DNA from: Misgurnus anguillicaudatus
Taxonomy: Eukaryota > Chordata > Actinopteri > Cypriniformes > Cobitidae
Assembly: GCF_027580225.2 (NCBI RefSeq)
Contig: NC_073358.2
Coordinates: 26,066,501 to 26,130,500 of the forward strand
DNA: 64,000 nt
Direction: 5' to 3'
Below, in pieces: positions 47,999-56,862 of the stretch. A model generated the notes under the pieces. It saw only the letters and a program-made list of their open reading frames with translations, ran no database searches and was not told the origin of the DNA. Position numbers and translations under genes: made by a program. The number at the start of each line of letters is the position of its first letter. Positions within the stretch are counted from its first letter, which is position 1.

Positions 47999-48579
47999 TA
48001 TGGTGGAGAAATTTTGAGTGTTTTATCTTACAGATTAGTATTATGTTTTATATGGTATGCTTTTAATGTGTTTCATGGTTAAGGTCTACATGAATTAAGT
48101 TTTAAGTCTCTCTGTTGCTTGAACATGAATGTGTAGGTCCACAGCTGGGCCTGGAGGAGATAAGGGTGTCAATGGTAAGGATAGCAAATAGTTGTATGAT
48201 GTGTTAGAGAACAAAGACACTGAGTTTTACCACCCATGGAAGGATTTATGTACCAGCTTGGAATGTTCTAGAGATAAAGCCACAGCATCACCAAGTTGTC
48301 ATGAGTTATGAGAAGGAGCTAAGGGGCCTGAAGGTTTTGAGTGCTGGGCATTGGGACAGTACAGAGTGAAAGAAAGGCAGGGCTACTGGACCAATATTGG
48401 ACCACTATATAATATACTGAAAAACTCAGAACGGGGTCATTGTCATTATCATTTTACCAGGTGTACACCCTATGACCAGTATTGTGTTTCAAGCTGTCTG
48501 ACACAATTCTTTAATAAAATACTTTGAAGAGAATTTTACATCTCAACCGTCTCTGATTCTCCTGAAAAAATCCACGACA
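47999..48579 (+). repeat. 5' LTR
   Basis: It begins TATGGTGGAGAAA and ends TCCACGACA. The 5' nine bases and the inverse of the last nine match at seven positions. A CCAAT motif (48390-48394) and a TATATAA box (48406-48412) mark the promoter, and AATAAA (48513-48518) marks the polyadenylation site, so U3-R-U5 are all present. It is 581 bp against 516 bp for the 3' LTR. The difference is in a central U3 block of about 150 bases (48230-48380) that does not align with the 3' copy. Confidence 0.95.
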
Positions 48580-48581
48580 TT

Positions 48582-48601
48582 ATTGGCGCTGCGGAGCAGG
48601 G
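48582..48601 (+). other. Primer binding site, tRNA-Ser-like
   Basis: The text TGGCGCTGCGGAGCAGGG starts a few bases after the LTR. It is complementary to a tRNA 3' end of the serine type (CCTGC T-stem and GCG before CCA), but with one extra base relative to the tRNA-Ser acceptor stems I know. It is either a slightly mutated tRNA-Ser site or a site for a variant fish tRNA. Confidence 0.55.
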
Positions 48602-48745
48602 TTACAAGAGAGAACATTGGACAACCGAGTGGGATCGTTCAGAGGCCGTTCACGGTCGGGGGGAGATGTTCTCCATCCTGAGTCGATTGTTTCTTCTTTG
48701 TGGGTGTTAAACTGCCAAGGCTGGCCAGCCGCTTGCTTCTTAAAT

Positions 48746-48756
48746 TAAGGTAAGCA
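48746..48756 (+). promoter_or_regulatory. Candidate major splice donor
   Basis: TTAAGGTAAGC matches the AAG/GTAAG donor consensus, with the cut after 48749. It lies about 170 bases past the 5' LTR, a usual place for the donor of spliced env mRNA. A strong acceptor candidate is at 56886-56887. Confidence 0.55.
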
Positions 48757-49023
48757 AAGCGTTAGGGCATTTTTTCACCTGCATTGATGGGATTTTTGAC
48801 TCTGTTTGGAAAACACAGACAGCCCGGCGTTTTCATTTGAATTCCTTAATTGTATCTGTAACTCATAAACGAACTAGTATTGCTATTAATGAGAAGGGAC
48901 TTGTGGATGATATTACAAGATAAATTATCTCTAATAGGGAAACCTGGTCTTCCGAGTAAAGTGTACTCTTATCTGAGGGTCAAGAGGACCCAGCTGTGAA
49001 ACAGTTGATGGAAATTAATATTA

Positions 49024-49076
49024 ACATAGCCAAGAGGGCGTTGACTGTTAATAGCCAAGAGGGCATTTAATTATAC
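49024..49076 (+). repeat. Leader duplication TAGCCAAGAGGGC
   Basis: The motif TAGCCAAGAGGGC occurs twice, 25 bases apart, in the 5' leader, each followed by a similar RTTKA text. It looks like a small tandem duplication. Confidence 0.7.
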
Positions 49077-49137
49077 TAAATTTTGTTGATTTTATGGACT
49101 CAAACTAAAACATTAATTTTGAAACTAAATTTTGTAA

Positions 49138-49475
49138 AGCCAGTGGGCTGATTTAAATAGATTATCTGAGATGAGTACGGATATATCTTTTTAAAGGAAA
49201 GAAAAACCAGTGGGTTGATTGTTAGTTGTTTCTTGGTGTAACTGGTTAAGTTACGAAACAAAGTGAGATAAGAGAGAAGATTTTTGTTGAGGGAGAACCA
49301 GTGGGTTGCTTAAATGAGTATTTGAGAGTAATTTATCGATGAACTATGATACTATAAATTGCTCTATGAAACAAATATGAAGAGTTTGCATAGTTTGGGT
49401 ACCAAGGTGCTTAGAATGTGCAGACGAGGGTGAGCGAGAGAGTCTGGAGTGAGGGAAAAACCAGTGGGTTGCTTG
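49138..49475 (+). repeat. Leader repeats, CCAGTGGGTTG, four copies
   Basis: CCAGTGGGYTG is present at about 49139, 49207, 49298 and 49461. The last three are preceded by a GGRRAAA-type purine stretch and followed by TGMTT. Spacing grows from about 70 to 160 bases. It interleaves with the hairpin repeats, which suggests the leader grew by duplication of a larger unit. Confidence 0.8.
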
Positions 49476-49653
49476 AGTGAGTGTTTATGAGTGCCTCTAT
49501 CGATGAACTGTGATACTATAGAGAGCTCACTGATATGGACACAGTGTTCAAGGGTGCTTTATCGATGAACTATGATACTATAAAGTATTCTTTGAGTTGA
49601 ACACAGTGTTTAAGGGTAATTTATCGATGAACTATGATACTATAAATTACTCT
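49325..49653 (+). ncRNA. Four tandem covarying hairpins in the retroviral leader
   Basis: Hairpins at 49325-49365, 49490-49531, 49551-49591 and 49613-49653 share a 17-nt loop CGATGAACTATGATACT (the second has G for A at one position). The stems are 10-12 bp and differ in sequence while still pairing: AGAGTAATTTAT with ATAAATTGCTCT, AGGGTGCTTTAT with ATAAAGTATTCT (several G-U pairs), and AGTGCCTCTAT with ATAGAGAGCTCACT. Pairing kept despite sequence change is evidence for RNA function, perhaps genome packaging, dimerisation or translation control. ATCGAT at the stem-loop junction is self-complementary. Confidence 0.8.
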
Positions 49654-49869
49654 ATCAAATAAACACGGGAGAGACAAGGGAAAAGCTTCGGTCCAACTTA
49701 AAGTTAAAAAAGTGTTTATTAATTGTTGCATGGTAAGGATTTACCATACATGAATTGTTTTAGAACAACCCAAGAGGATTTCTGCATTTTATTCAACCCA
49801 TATGAAAATTTTGATTTTGAAAGTTAGGGGTAAGAGTTATCCTGTGTGAAAAATATTGTCCATGATTGA

Positions 49870-50337
49870 ATGTCAGTTGTTACTGAAAACATTGAATTTT
49901 GGTGGAACCTGAAATCTTTATCTAATATTGAAAAGTCATTATTGAGTGTATTTGATTTGACAAAAGAAAAGTTAACAGAAGGAAGTTTAACAATTAAAAC
50001 AGAAGCCTCTGAGATCAATACAGTTACGTCTGCATTTAAAATAGCCCAATTAATCAGAGAGATCTTTTGTGTTAGTTTTAGTTGGCCTGAGATAAGAAGT
50101 TTTTCCAGTTGTAAGATTTATGTGTCAAAGACAATTGTGGGATATAGAGAACTGAGCATTGTAAGTGCTAAGTTTAAATTTGAATCAAATCTTAAAAGTA
50201 GTTGTGTGACAGATAAAGTGATTGGTGAAAAGGAGATCATTTACATACTTGTGGGACCCTTTGTGATTTATTCCAGTAGCCTGACTGGAACATTTTATAG
50301 TGCAAAGAAGTGCATTGATTTATTGTTAAATAAATAA
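49870..50337 (+). CDS. Candidate accessory ORF upstream of gag
   Basis: 155 codons, ATG to TAA, in a different frame from gag and ending 23 bases before the gag start. An in-frame TGA sits immediately before the ATG, so this is the true 5' limit. The start context is weak (T at -3), which would let ribosomes scan on to gag. The protein is hydrophilic with a WW pair near the N-terminus, serine/lysine-rich stretches and a C-terminal half with short hydrophobic strands. There is no clear signal peptide or transmembrane helix. I recognise no family. By position alone it resembles the small ORF found before gag in walleye dermal sarcoma virus. It may also be a chance frame in a long leader. Confidence 0.5.
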   Translation: MSVVTENIEFWWNLKSLSNIEKSLLSVFDLTKEKLTEGSLTIKTEASEINTVTSAFKIAQLIREIFCVSFSWPEIRSFSSCKIYVSKTIVGYRELSIVSAKFKFESNLKSSCVTDKVIGEKEIIYILVGPFVIYSSSLTGTFYSAKKCIDLLLNK

Positions 50338-50360
50338 AGCAAACAACCATTCAGTGTAAC

Positions 50361-52775
50361 ATGGAAGCAGCAACAAAAGAATTAGAGCGTGCTATCACTG
50401 TGGCCCCGGTAGAATGGTGTAACTTACAAGACAAAGGCTTTGATGGTAAAGCATTGGCTAAGTGGTGTAATGATCTAAAATGGTATACCAGAAGTAACAA
50501 ATATAAGAAAGGAGAGCAGCCTCCCTTTCACTGGCCAGAACAGGGAACATGGAATAAAGAAAAAACAAAGAGTATGAAAATTTGGATGACTAATTATATA
50601 GCTAATCAGGATTTGAAAACCAAGAAAGATGGAAAGAAGAAAAAGAGAAAAGCTTTGTTAGATGGAATGGAATTGTGGGAAAAAGCTAGAGGTTGCTGGA
50701 GTAAGGAAGCTGAAAGAGTGATGGCTGATAGAGAAGAGGTCAGAGCTCGAGAGATGGCAAAGCACAACGAAAGAACAGAAAAGACAAGATTGCTAGAACA
50801 GCCAGTAGACACTGCAAACCAATTACCTGTGGTAACTAAAACAGTTAAGCCACCGCCCTATGCACCGCCCACTGCCTCTGCCTCCCTCAATCCATGCCCT
50901 CCCTCTACCACACACACAAACTGCCCTCCCTCTACCGCACACACAAACAGCCCTCCCTTTCCCACTCTCTCTGAAAGTCACCCTCCCTTCACCGCTCTCA
51001 CTCCAGCCCCAACCACCCCTGTTGCTTCACCAAATGCTAGCACACTGTATCCAGTTATTAAAGGAACTATGCAGCTTAAAGGGGAATTAGAAGTTGAGGG
51101 AAATGTGGAACTGTATGATGAGATGCATAGAGGCAAAGAAGGATCATTCAGTGAACAAAGTCAGGCAGCAGGAGGAGCTAGTCAGTATACCAGGACTCAG
51201 TTAGAACATCTGGATCGATTAATTGAACAGAGAGCAAAGGAAATAACAGAATTAACTAAAGAGGTGAAGTCTTTGGGTTTAGCAGGGCTATCGCAGGACA
51301 GAGAGCTGGGTAAAAGATTACAAGAGGAAGAAAGGATGATTTTGGAGCAAGAAAGGCAGGATAGAGAGATAGCAAAAGAAAGGGTGCTTAAGCAACAAAA
51401 GGTCAGGGCAGTGCAGGCTATGGAACAGAGAAAGCGAGAAACTGATGACTGGCTAAATATGAAAATGACACAAGAGTACCCAGCCTCTAAAGGTGGTATA
51501 GATATGACAAAAATGTCAGGACCTGATGGATTAAGAACTTACAGAGCTAAGATGTTGGTAGAGGAGAGAAACAGAGATTTGGAGTATAGGGACACATTAG
51601 CTTTAGACTTTGACCCAATAGAGGAAAGATCCCCATTATTGAAAAGCACCCCTAGAGGTGGAATGAATGAGCCAGGTGTGAGTGTATTTCCGTTGCGTAT
51701 TGAAGGGAAAACAGCTGTGTATGTCCCATGGGCTCATAGGGATTTAGAGACTATAATAAATCTGTTGCCAAGTTTAAGAGACGGTGCTGGTCCCTGGATT
51801 GGTGCGTTGGAGAAAGAGACGCAAGGTACAAGATTGGCAGTGGGTGACATAAAAGCCTTACTGGCAAAAATCACTAGTTTGAGGGAAATGGAGGATGTGT
51901 TGTGGTCAGCAGGTATGGGACAGAGTGTGGTTTCGTCTGACTTTGACGGCCAGGCTCTTGACTGTTACAGAGGCAGACTTTGGGGTGCCTTGAGAACTGA
52001 GTTCCCTGTCAAGTTTGACAGCACCAAACTGACCCCCACTGCACTGGGTCAGGAGGACTGTGCACTGTGGATTGCTAAAAACATGCAAACTTGGAGAGGG
52101 CAGGGGCTGAGAAAAGATCCCACTGACCCAAGAGACTTTGAAACCAGACTGTTCAGAAAGGAACTGCTGGACGCACTGCCAGTGTCTGTGCAAAACAAAC
52201 TGAGTGACACCCCAGGGCTAGATGCAATGCCACACAGCCAGTGGGTGGAGACCCTGAAACACCATGCCTCCAAATACCAGAAACACGAAAGAGACTTAGA
52301 GCAACAAGCTAAAGAGACTGAACGAAAGCTGGCTCAAGTTAGTCTGGAAGAAAAGAAAAGACACAAAGACATTAGTAAGGCCCCCAGGGGAACCTATGTG
52401 GTGGGATGGGCAGGGTCATATGAGTCAGCAAGCCACTCTCAGGGCGAAACGGTTGCAACACACCCTCCTAACAAGTCTGAACAGGTAGCTGATCTGCCAA
52501 AACAAGCTGCAGATCAAACCCAAAATCAGAACCCATGGCAGCACCCCCAGGGCGCAGCCCCGTCTCAACCAGTAGTGGTGAATGTAATGGCACCTAGTGG
52601 ACAGAGTAGAGGAACCAGTTTTCGAAGATCGTCAAGGGGCAGAGGAAGGGGATATTTTCAGAACAGGGCATCCGCTGATCTGGGTCCATATTTCGGGCAA
52701 AACAATGTTTGCTGGGGATGTGGGGAGAATAATCATGCTAGGCGTGACTGTCCAAAAAACCAATGGAAGCAATAG
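50361..52775 (+). CDS. gag: Retroviral Gag polyprotein
   Basis: 804 codons from an ATG in good context (A at -3, G at +4) to a TAG. Gag builds the virion: matrix, capsid and nucleocapsid regions are cleaved from it. The N-terminus is tryptophan-rich and lacks a glycine at position 2, so it is not myristoylated. A PPPY late-domain motif lies at residues 164-167 in a proline-rich linker (about 160-225). A long charged coiled coil follows at about 275-360. The capsid-like region starts near residue 440 (VFPLRIEGKTAVYVPW). The C-terminus is RG-rich (about residues 750-770) and has one CCHC zinc knuckle (C784, C787, H792, C797). The frame is intact. Pol follows in the same frame after the TAG. Confidence 0.95.
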   Translation: MEAATKELERAITVAPVEWCNLQDKGFDGKALAKWCNDLKWYTRSNKYKKGEQPPFHWPEQGTWNKEKTKSMKIWMTNYIANQDLKTKKDGKKKKRKALLDGMELWEKARGCWSKEAERVMADREEVRAREMAKHNERTEKTRLLEQPVDTANQLPVVTKTVKPPPYAPPTASASLNPCPPSTTHTNCPPSTAHTNSPPFPTLSESHPPFTALTPAPTTPVASPNASTLYPVIKGTMQLKGELEVEGNVELYDEMHRGKEGSFSEQSQAAGGASQYTRTQLEHLDRLIEQRAKEITELTKEVKSLGLAGLSQDRELGKRLQEEERMILEQERQDREIAKERVLKQQKVRAVQAMEQRKRETDDWLNMKMTQEYPASKGGIDMTKMSGPDGLRTYRAKMLVEERNRDLEYRDTLALDFDPIEERSPLLKSTPRGGMNEPGVSVFPLRIEGKTAVYVPWAHRDLETIINLLPSLRDGAGPWIGALEKETQGTRLAVGDIKALLAKITSLREMEDVLWSAGMGQSVVSSDFDGQALDCYRGRLWGALRTEFPVKFDSTKLTPTALGQEDCALWIAKNMQTWRGQGLRKDPTDPRDFETRLFRKELLDALPVSVQNKLSDTPGLDAMPHSQWVETLKHHASKYQKHERDLEQQAKETERKLAQVSLEEKKRHKDISKAPRGTYVVGWAGSYESASHSQGETVATHPPNKSEQVADLPKQAADQTQNQNPWQHPQGAAPSQPVVVNVMAPSGQSRGTSFRRSSRGRGRGYFQNRASADLGPYFGQNNVCWGCGENNHARRDCPKNQWKQ

Positions 52776-52850
52776 GGGTGTTCGGAGTATCCAATTAACC
52801 AACAGGTAGCATTATCCAAAAATGATTGGGAAGAACCTAAATTAACATGA
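52773..52850 (+). other. Gag-pol junction: UAG plus a second in-frame TGA
   Basis: Gag ends at TAG (52773-52775), followed by G, and pol continues in the same frame, the arrangement used for stop-codon suppression in gamma/epsilon-type viruses. Twenty-four codons later a TGA (52848-52850) stops the frame again before the protease. Unless this too is suppressed, this copy cannot make Gag-Pol. Confidence 0.85.
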
Positions 52851-52862
52851 ATAATTAATGGA

Positions 52863-55800
52863 GTGAAAATTGAATGTTTAATTGACACCAGGGCTACATG
52901 CAGCTCAATTGATCCAAAATTGGTACCTGGGGTTGTTGCATCACAATCATCTGTTAGAACAATGGGATTCTCTGGAAAACCTATGGAAATGTGTATGTCA
53001 GAACCAATTATGGCTCAGATAGAAGGAAAAACTGTTGTAAATCAATTTCTGATGGCACCTCAGGTTCCGATCACATTGATTGGAAGGGACATTTTGTGTA
53101 AATTAGATGCTACCATCAAAACCACACCACAGGGATTAACATTGCAGTGTCTAACCAAAATAACTAAACAGGAACTAACCCCTTTAATTAGACCAGAAGT
53201 ATATTGGATTGGGAAATTAGAAACAATGATGGCGGCTGCCAGAGAAAAAACTAAAGATTTTCAGGGACGGAAGCCAAGATTTGAGGGTCACTGTACAATG
53301 AAATATTGCCTCAAAGGAGAGGATTTACAGTATGAACAAAGATTCAAATTAGGAGAAGAAATTGAGTTGAGAAGTGAAGGAGTGTTGGTTTGTGAGGCTG
53401 GAGTAGCAGTGAGAATCAGCAGTTGTAAGCTAGATAATTTTGCTGTGGAAGGAAGCCACCCCCACGTGACAGTGTGGGTGTGGGGAAATCATAGGGCTAG
53501 GGACCTAGGACCTTATGTGAAAAAGTCATATTCCATTGAATGGGAAGAAGGAGAGGAAGGCTGGATGGAGAACAGGGAGCTAGGGTGGTATCTAATTCCA
53601 TTAGAAATGGTTGAGAAAGGGATCCAGCAGAAGCAAATAATTTTACAGGACAGCAGCACCAAGGAGCAGGTAATTGAGATGTTACCTCAGGAGTTATGGG
53701 CAACAAATGAGTTTGATGTGGGTGAGATGACCGATGTAGAACCAGTAGTGATTGATACTAAAGCAGGGAGTAAAAGACCATTCAAACGACAGTACAGGCT
53801 GTCAGATGAGGCCAGAGAAGGGATCAGGCCAGTAATTGAGGGAATGTTGCATGCAGGAGTGCTGGTTGAAAGTCAGTCAGAGTGTAACACACCGATTCTT
53901 CCAGTTAGGAAGCCAAATGGGAAATGGAGATTAGTACATGATTTACGAGCAGTAAATGAGATCACTAAGCCTATTGAGGCTGTAGTACCAAATCCATATG
54001 TTATTTTAAACAACATTGACCCAAGCAAAAAATGGTTTAGCACCATTGATCTGACTTCTGCATTTTTTACTGTTCCATTGAGCAGTGCGAGCAGGGATCT
54101 GTTTGCATTCACGTTTGAGGGTAGGAAATACTCTTACAAACGTCTTCCTATGGGCTTTGTCCATTCACCTCATTTGTTTAACCAATTGCTAAAAGATAAC
54201 CTAGTTATCCCCAGAGATGAGAGAGGAGTGTGTCTGCAATATGTAGATGACATCCTAATTGCACATGACACAAAAGAGGGTTGTATAGAGCTAACGAAAG
54301 CAGTTCTGGAAGAACTGAACAGGATAGGGATGAAAGTATCAAAAGAAAAGCTGATGGTAGCTGAAACCAGTGTACAATACCTAGGAAGAGTAATCTCTGA
54401 AGGGCAAAAAGAAATTTGTGACAAACACCACAAAACCATGCTTGACTATCCAAAGCCGAACACAGTGAAGCAAATGATGGCATTTTTGGGGGCTACGGGG
54501 TACTGTAGTGAGTTCATACCAGAATATGCCAGTAAGGCAAAGTCACTGAGAGAAATGATGAAGGTAACTGGTGTAAAAAACCTGTCAGGATTGTTGACTT
54601 GGTCAGAAACAGAACATAGAGACTTTGTGGAATTGAAAAAGGCGGTAGCTCTTGTAGGAAAATTAGGGATGCCTGATTACAAACAGCCATTTTTGGTAGA
54701 TGTGGCAGTATTCAAAGATGGCCTAGCCACAGCCGTAATGCATCAAAAGCAGGGAACAGTAGACAGGCCTTTAGCATGGTACTCAACCTATTTAGAAGAC
54801 ATGCCTGATGCCAGTGTGTGTGAGAAGGGGCTAGAGGCGTTACACTGGGCATACAAAAAAGCTTCACAGATAGCACTAAGTGCTGAAATAGAGTTAAGAT
54901 CAACACATGAAGTGGTGGGAATCCTAGAGCAGGAAAGGTTTAATTTGTCTCCAAACAGGAGGATGAGATACTGGATGTTACTGGAAAAAGGAAACTTAAA
55001 GGTAAGAACGCTGAAAACCAAAAATGAGGCTGAAGCGTTATTGTACTGTAGAGAGGGCTCGCCACACAGTTGTATGACAGAAGGCCTTAAAGATATGAAA
55101 CTGAGAGCAGATTTGGGTTACGAAGGGAATCCCGGTTATAAGCATTTGTTTGTTGATGGTTCATGCTATAAAAATGAGATAGGTCAGAGTTGCATGGGAT
55201 ATAGTGTGATCCTGGGAGATCCAGCGACTGACAAATTTAAAGTGTTGAGGCGTGAGAGGGTGTGGCATGGGCACATGTCTGCCCAGCGTGCAGAGTTAAT
55301 GGCTTTAATTGAAGCATGCGAAATTGGAAATGGTCAGGAAATCAATGTATATACTGACTCCGCCTACGGGCATGGCGTGGTGCATTATTTTGGGGGAATA
55401 TGGCGTGAAAATGGGTTTAAGCGAAGTAATGGCCACCCAATTAAACATCTTACAGAGATCACACAACTATTTGAGGCAATACAAAAACCAGCTAAAGTAA
55501 ATGTAATTAAGTGTGCAGCACACACAAAAGGAGATTCATTTATTGACAAAGGAAATGAAAAAGCGGATGAGGAAGCAAAATTAGGAGCAGCAAAACCAGA
55601 GCGAGCTGAAACCATGTCCATGGTAGTGACAAGGTCAGGTAAAAACACTGAAAGTGAACAGGTGAGCATTTCCGCAGACGTAACTGTAGATGAAATCAGA
55701 GACATGCAAAATACAGCGACACAAATTGAAAAGATGGAGTGGCAAAGCAGAGGTGTTGCCAATGTAAAAGGTTTGTGGAGAACAGAGCAACAACAATTAG

Positions 55801-56843
55801 TAATTCCATCTAGAATGGAGAAAATGGTAATGATGAACGCGCATGGTAGTGAACATTGCGCGAGGGGGGAGATGATAGATAAGATTTTGAGACAACAGGG
55901 TTTCTGGTTTATCAATATGCAAAACAAGATTAGCCAATTTTTGTCAGAGTGTGACATATGTATGAAAAGAAATGTCAAACCAGCAGTACACCCAATGCGT
56001 CTGTTTCCAAGTGTGGAAGGACCATTTGTGCATCTAGTGATGGATTTTGTAGACATGATCCAACCAATTAAGGGGAAACGTTATCTTCTAGTAATCACTG
56101 ATAAGTTTTCTCGTTGGACCGAGGCTTATCCAGTAAGACAGCAGAGTGCGGAAGCAGTGGCTGGAGCACTTATGAGGGAAGTGGTCCCAAGATTTGGGCT
56201 TCCCAAGGTATTACAGTCAGATAATGGACCAGGATTTCAGGCCAACCTGTTGAGAAAAGCACTTGCTAGGGTAGGAATAACCCAAAAATTTGGATCAGTG
56301 TATCATCCACAGTCTCAAGGGGCGGTTGAGAGGTGCAACGGCATACTTAAATCAAAAATAGCCAAAATCTGTGCACAGACTAAACTAAATTGGGTTCAGG
56401 CCTTACCAATAGCGCTCATGGCCATAAGATCTAGTACTAACAGGGAAACGCGTTTATCCCCTCATGAAATGGTAACAGGGAGACCAATGTTCAAAGCCAA
56501 TCAAAAAGAAATTAATTTGGAGCATGTGGAGGATCTAAAAAATGAAATGAATGAATATATTGCTGCATTGATGAGAAACCATAAAGTTATTTTACAGATT
56601 GAAAGCAGGCCCAGAGAGACACCTGGTGACGAGGAGATTGCAACACCATTTCCTGTGGGAACGTGGGTGTACATCAAAGTGTACCAGCGTAAGTGGAGTG
56701 ACCCCAGAAGGGAGGGGCCCTATGAGGTGACTGCTGCTAGTCCAACAGCTGTACAGGTAAAAGGCTCAAAGCTCTGGTACCACAATGCTCATTGCATACC
56801 AGCACAATCTCCAAGGCCATCTGAAACTGCACCTCATAACTGA
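52863..56843 (+). CDS. pol: Retroviral Pol: protease, RT, RNase H, integrase
   Basis: 1326 codons are open, in the gag frame; 52863 is the first usable codon after the TGA, not an authentic start. Protease: CLIDTRATCSSI at residues 5-16, where the usual catalytic D-T-G reads D-T-R, then LIGRDIL at 72-78. Next comes an insert without a known function (about 125-255). Reverse transcriptase: LVHDLRAVN (357-365), D396, LPMGFVHSPHLFN, YVDD (460-463). RNase H: D765, E811, D832, D902. Integrase: zinc site H994, H998, C1030, C1033; catalytic D1061, D1120, E1156 with 35 residues between the last two; and a GPY/F-like tail (REGPYEV). RT, RNase H and integrase look intact. The protease looks inactivated. 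Confidence 0.95.
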   Translation: MKIECLIDTRATCSSIDPKLVPGVVASQSSVRTMGFSGKPMEMCMSEPIMAQIEGKTVVNQFLMAPQVPITLIGRDILCKLDATIKTTPQGLTLQCLTKITKQELTPLIRPEVYWIGKLETMMAAAREKTKDFQGRKPRFEGHCTMKYCLKGEDLQYEQRFKLGEEIELRSEGVLVCEAGVAVRISSCKLDNFAVEGSHPHVTVWVWGNHRARDLGPYVKKSYSIEWEEGEEGWMENRELGWYLIPLEMVEKGIQQKQIILQDSSTKEQVIEMLPQELWATNEFDVGEMTDVEPVVIDTKAGSKRPFKRQYRLSDEAREGIRPVIEGMLHAGVLVESQSECNTPILPVRKPNGKWRLVHDLRAVNEITKPIEAVVPNPYVILNNIDPSKKWFSTIDLTSAFFTVPLSSASRDLFAFTFEGRKYSYKRLPMGFVHSPHLFNQLLKDNLVIPRDERGVCLQYVDDILIAHDTKEGCIELTKAVLEELNRIGMKVSKEKLMVAETSVQYLGRVISEGQKEICDKHHKTMLDYPKPNTVKQMMAFLGATGYCSEFIPEYASKAKSLREMMKVTGVKNLSGLLTWSETEHRDFVELKKAVALVGKLGMPDYKQPFLVDVAVFKDGLATAVMHQKQGTVDRPLAWYSTYLEDMPDASVCEKGLEALHWAYKKASQIALSAEIELRSTHEVVGILEQERFNLSPNRRMRYWMLLEKGNLKVRTLKTKNEAEALLYCREGSPHSCMTEGLKDMKLRADLGYEGNPGYKHLFVDGSCYKNEIGQSCMGYSVILGDPATDKFKVLRRERVWHGHMSAQRAELMALIEACEIGNGQEINVYTDSAYGHGVVHYFGGIWRENGFKRSNGHPIKHLTEITQLFEAIQKPAKVNVIKCAAHTKGDSFIDKGNEKADEEAKLGAAKPERAETMSMVVTRSGKNTESEQVSISADVTVDEIRDMQNTATQIEKMEWQSRGVANVKGLWRTEQQQLVIPSRMEKMVMMNAHGSEHCARGEMIDKILRQQGFWFINMQNKISQFLSECDICMKRNVKPAVHPMRLFPSVEGPFVHLVMDFVDMIQPIKGKRYLLVITDKFSRWTEAYPVRQQSAEAVAGALMREVVPRFGLPKVLQSDNGPGFQANLLRKALARVGITQKFGSVYHPQSQGAVERCNGILKSKIAKICAQTKLNWVQALPIALMAIRSSTNRETRLSPHEMVTGRPMFKANQKEINLEHVEDLKNEMNEYIAALMRNHKVILQIESRPRETPGDEEIATPFPVGTWVYIKVYQRKWSDPRREGPYEVTAASPTAVQVKGSKLWYHNAHCIPAQSPRPSETAPHN
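53250..53627 (+). other. Unassigned Pol domain between protease and RT
   Basis: About 125 residues (Pol 130-255) separate the protease from the RT palm. Conventional retroviral Pol has only a short linker there. The stretch contains paired cysteines, the text HPHVTVWVWGN and DLGPYVKKS. The H-x-T-x core is reminiscent of half of a 2H phosphoesterase signature, but a second such motif is not evident, so the function is unknown. Confidence 0.6.
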
Positions 56844-56862
56844 ACTGATAAATATCATATGA

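Noticed and set aside
55385..56056. 223-codon antisense frame over the integrase region
   Set aside because: It mirrors the constrained pol coding sequence, has no domain, and no promoter context. It is a shadow frame.
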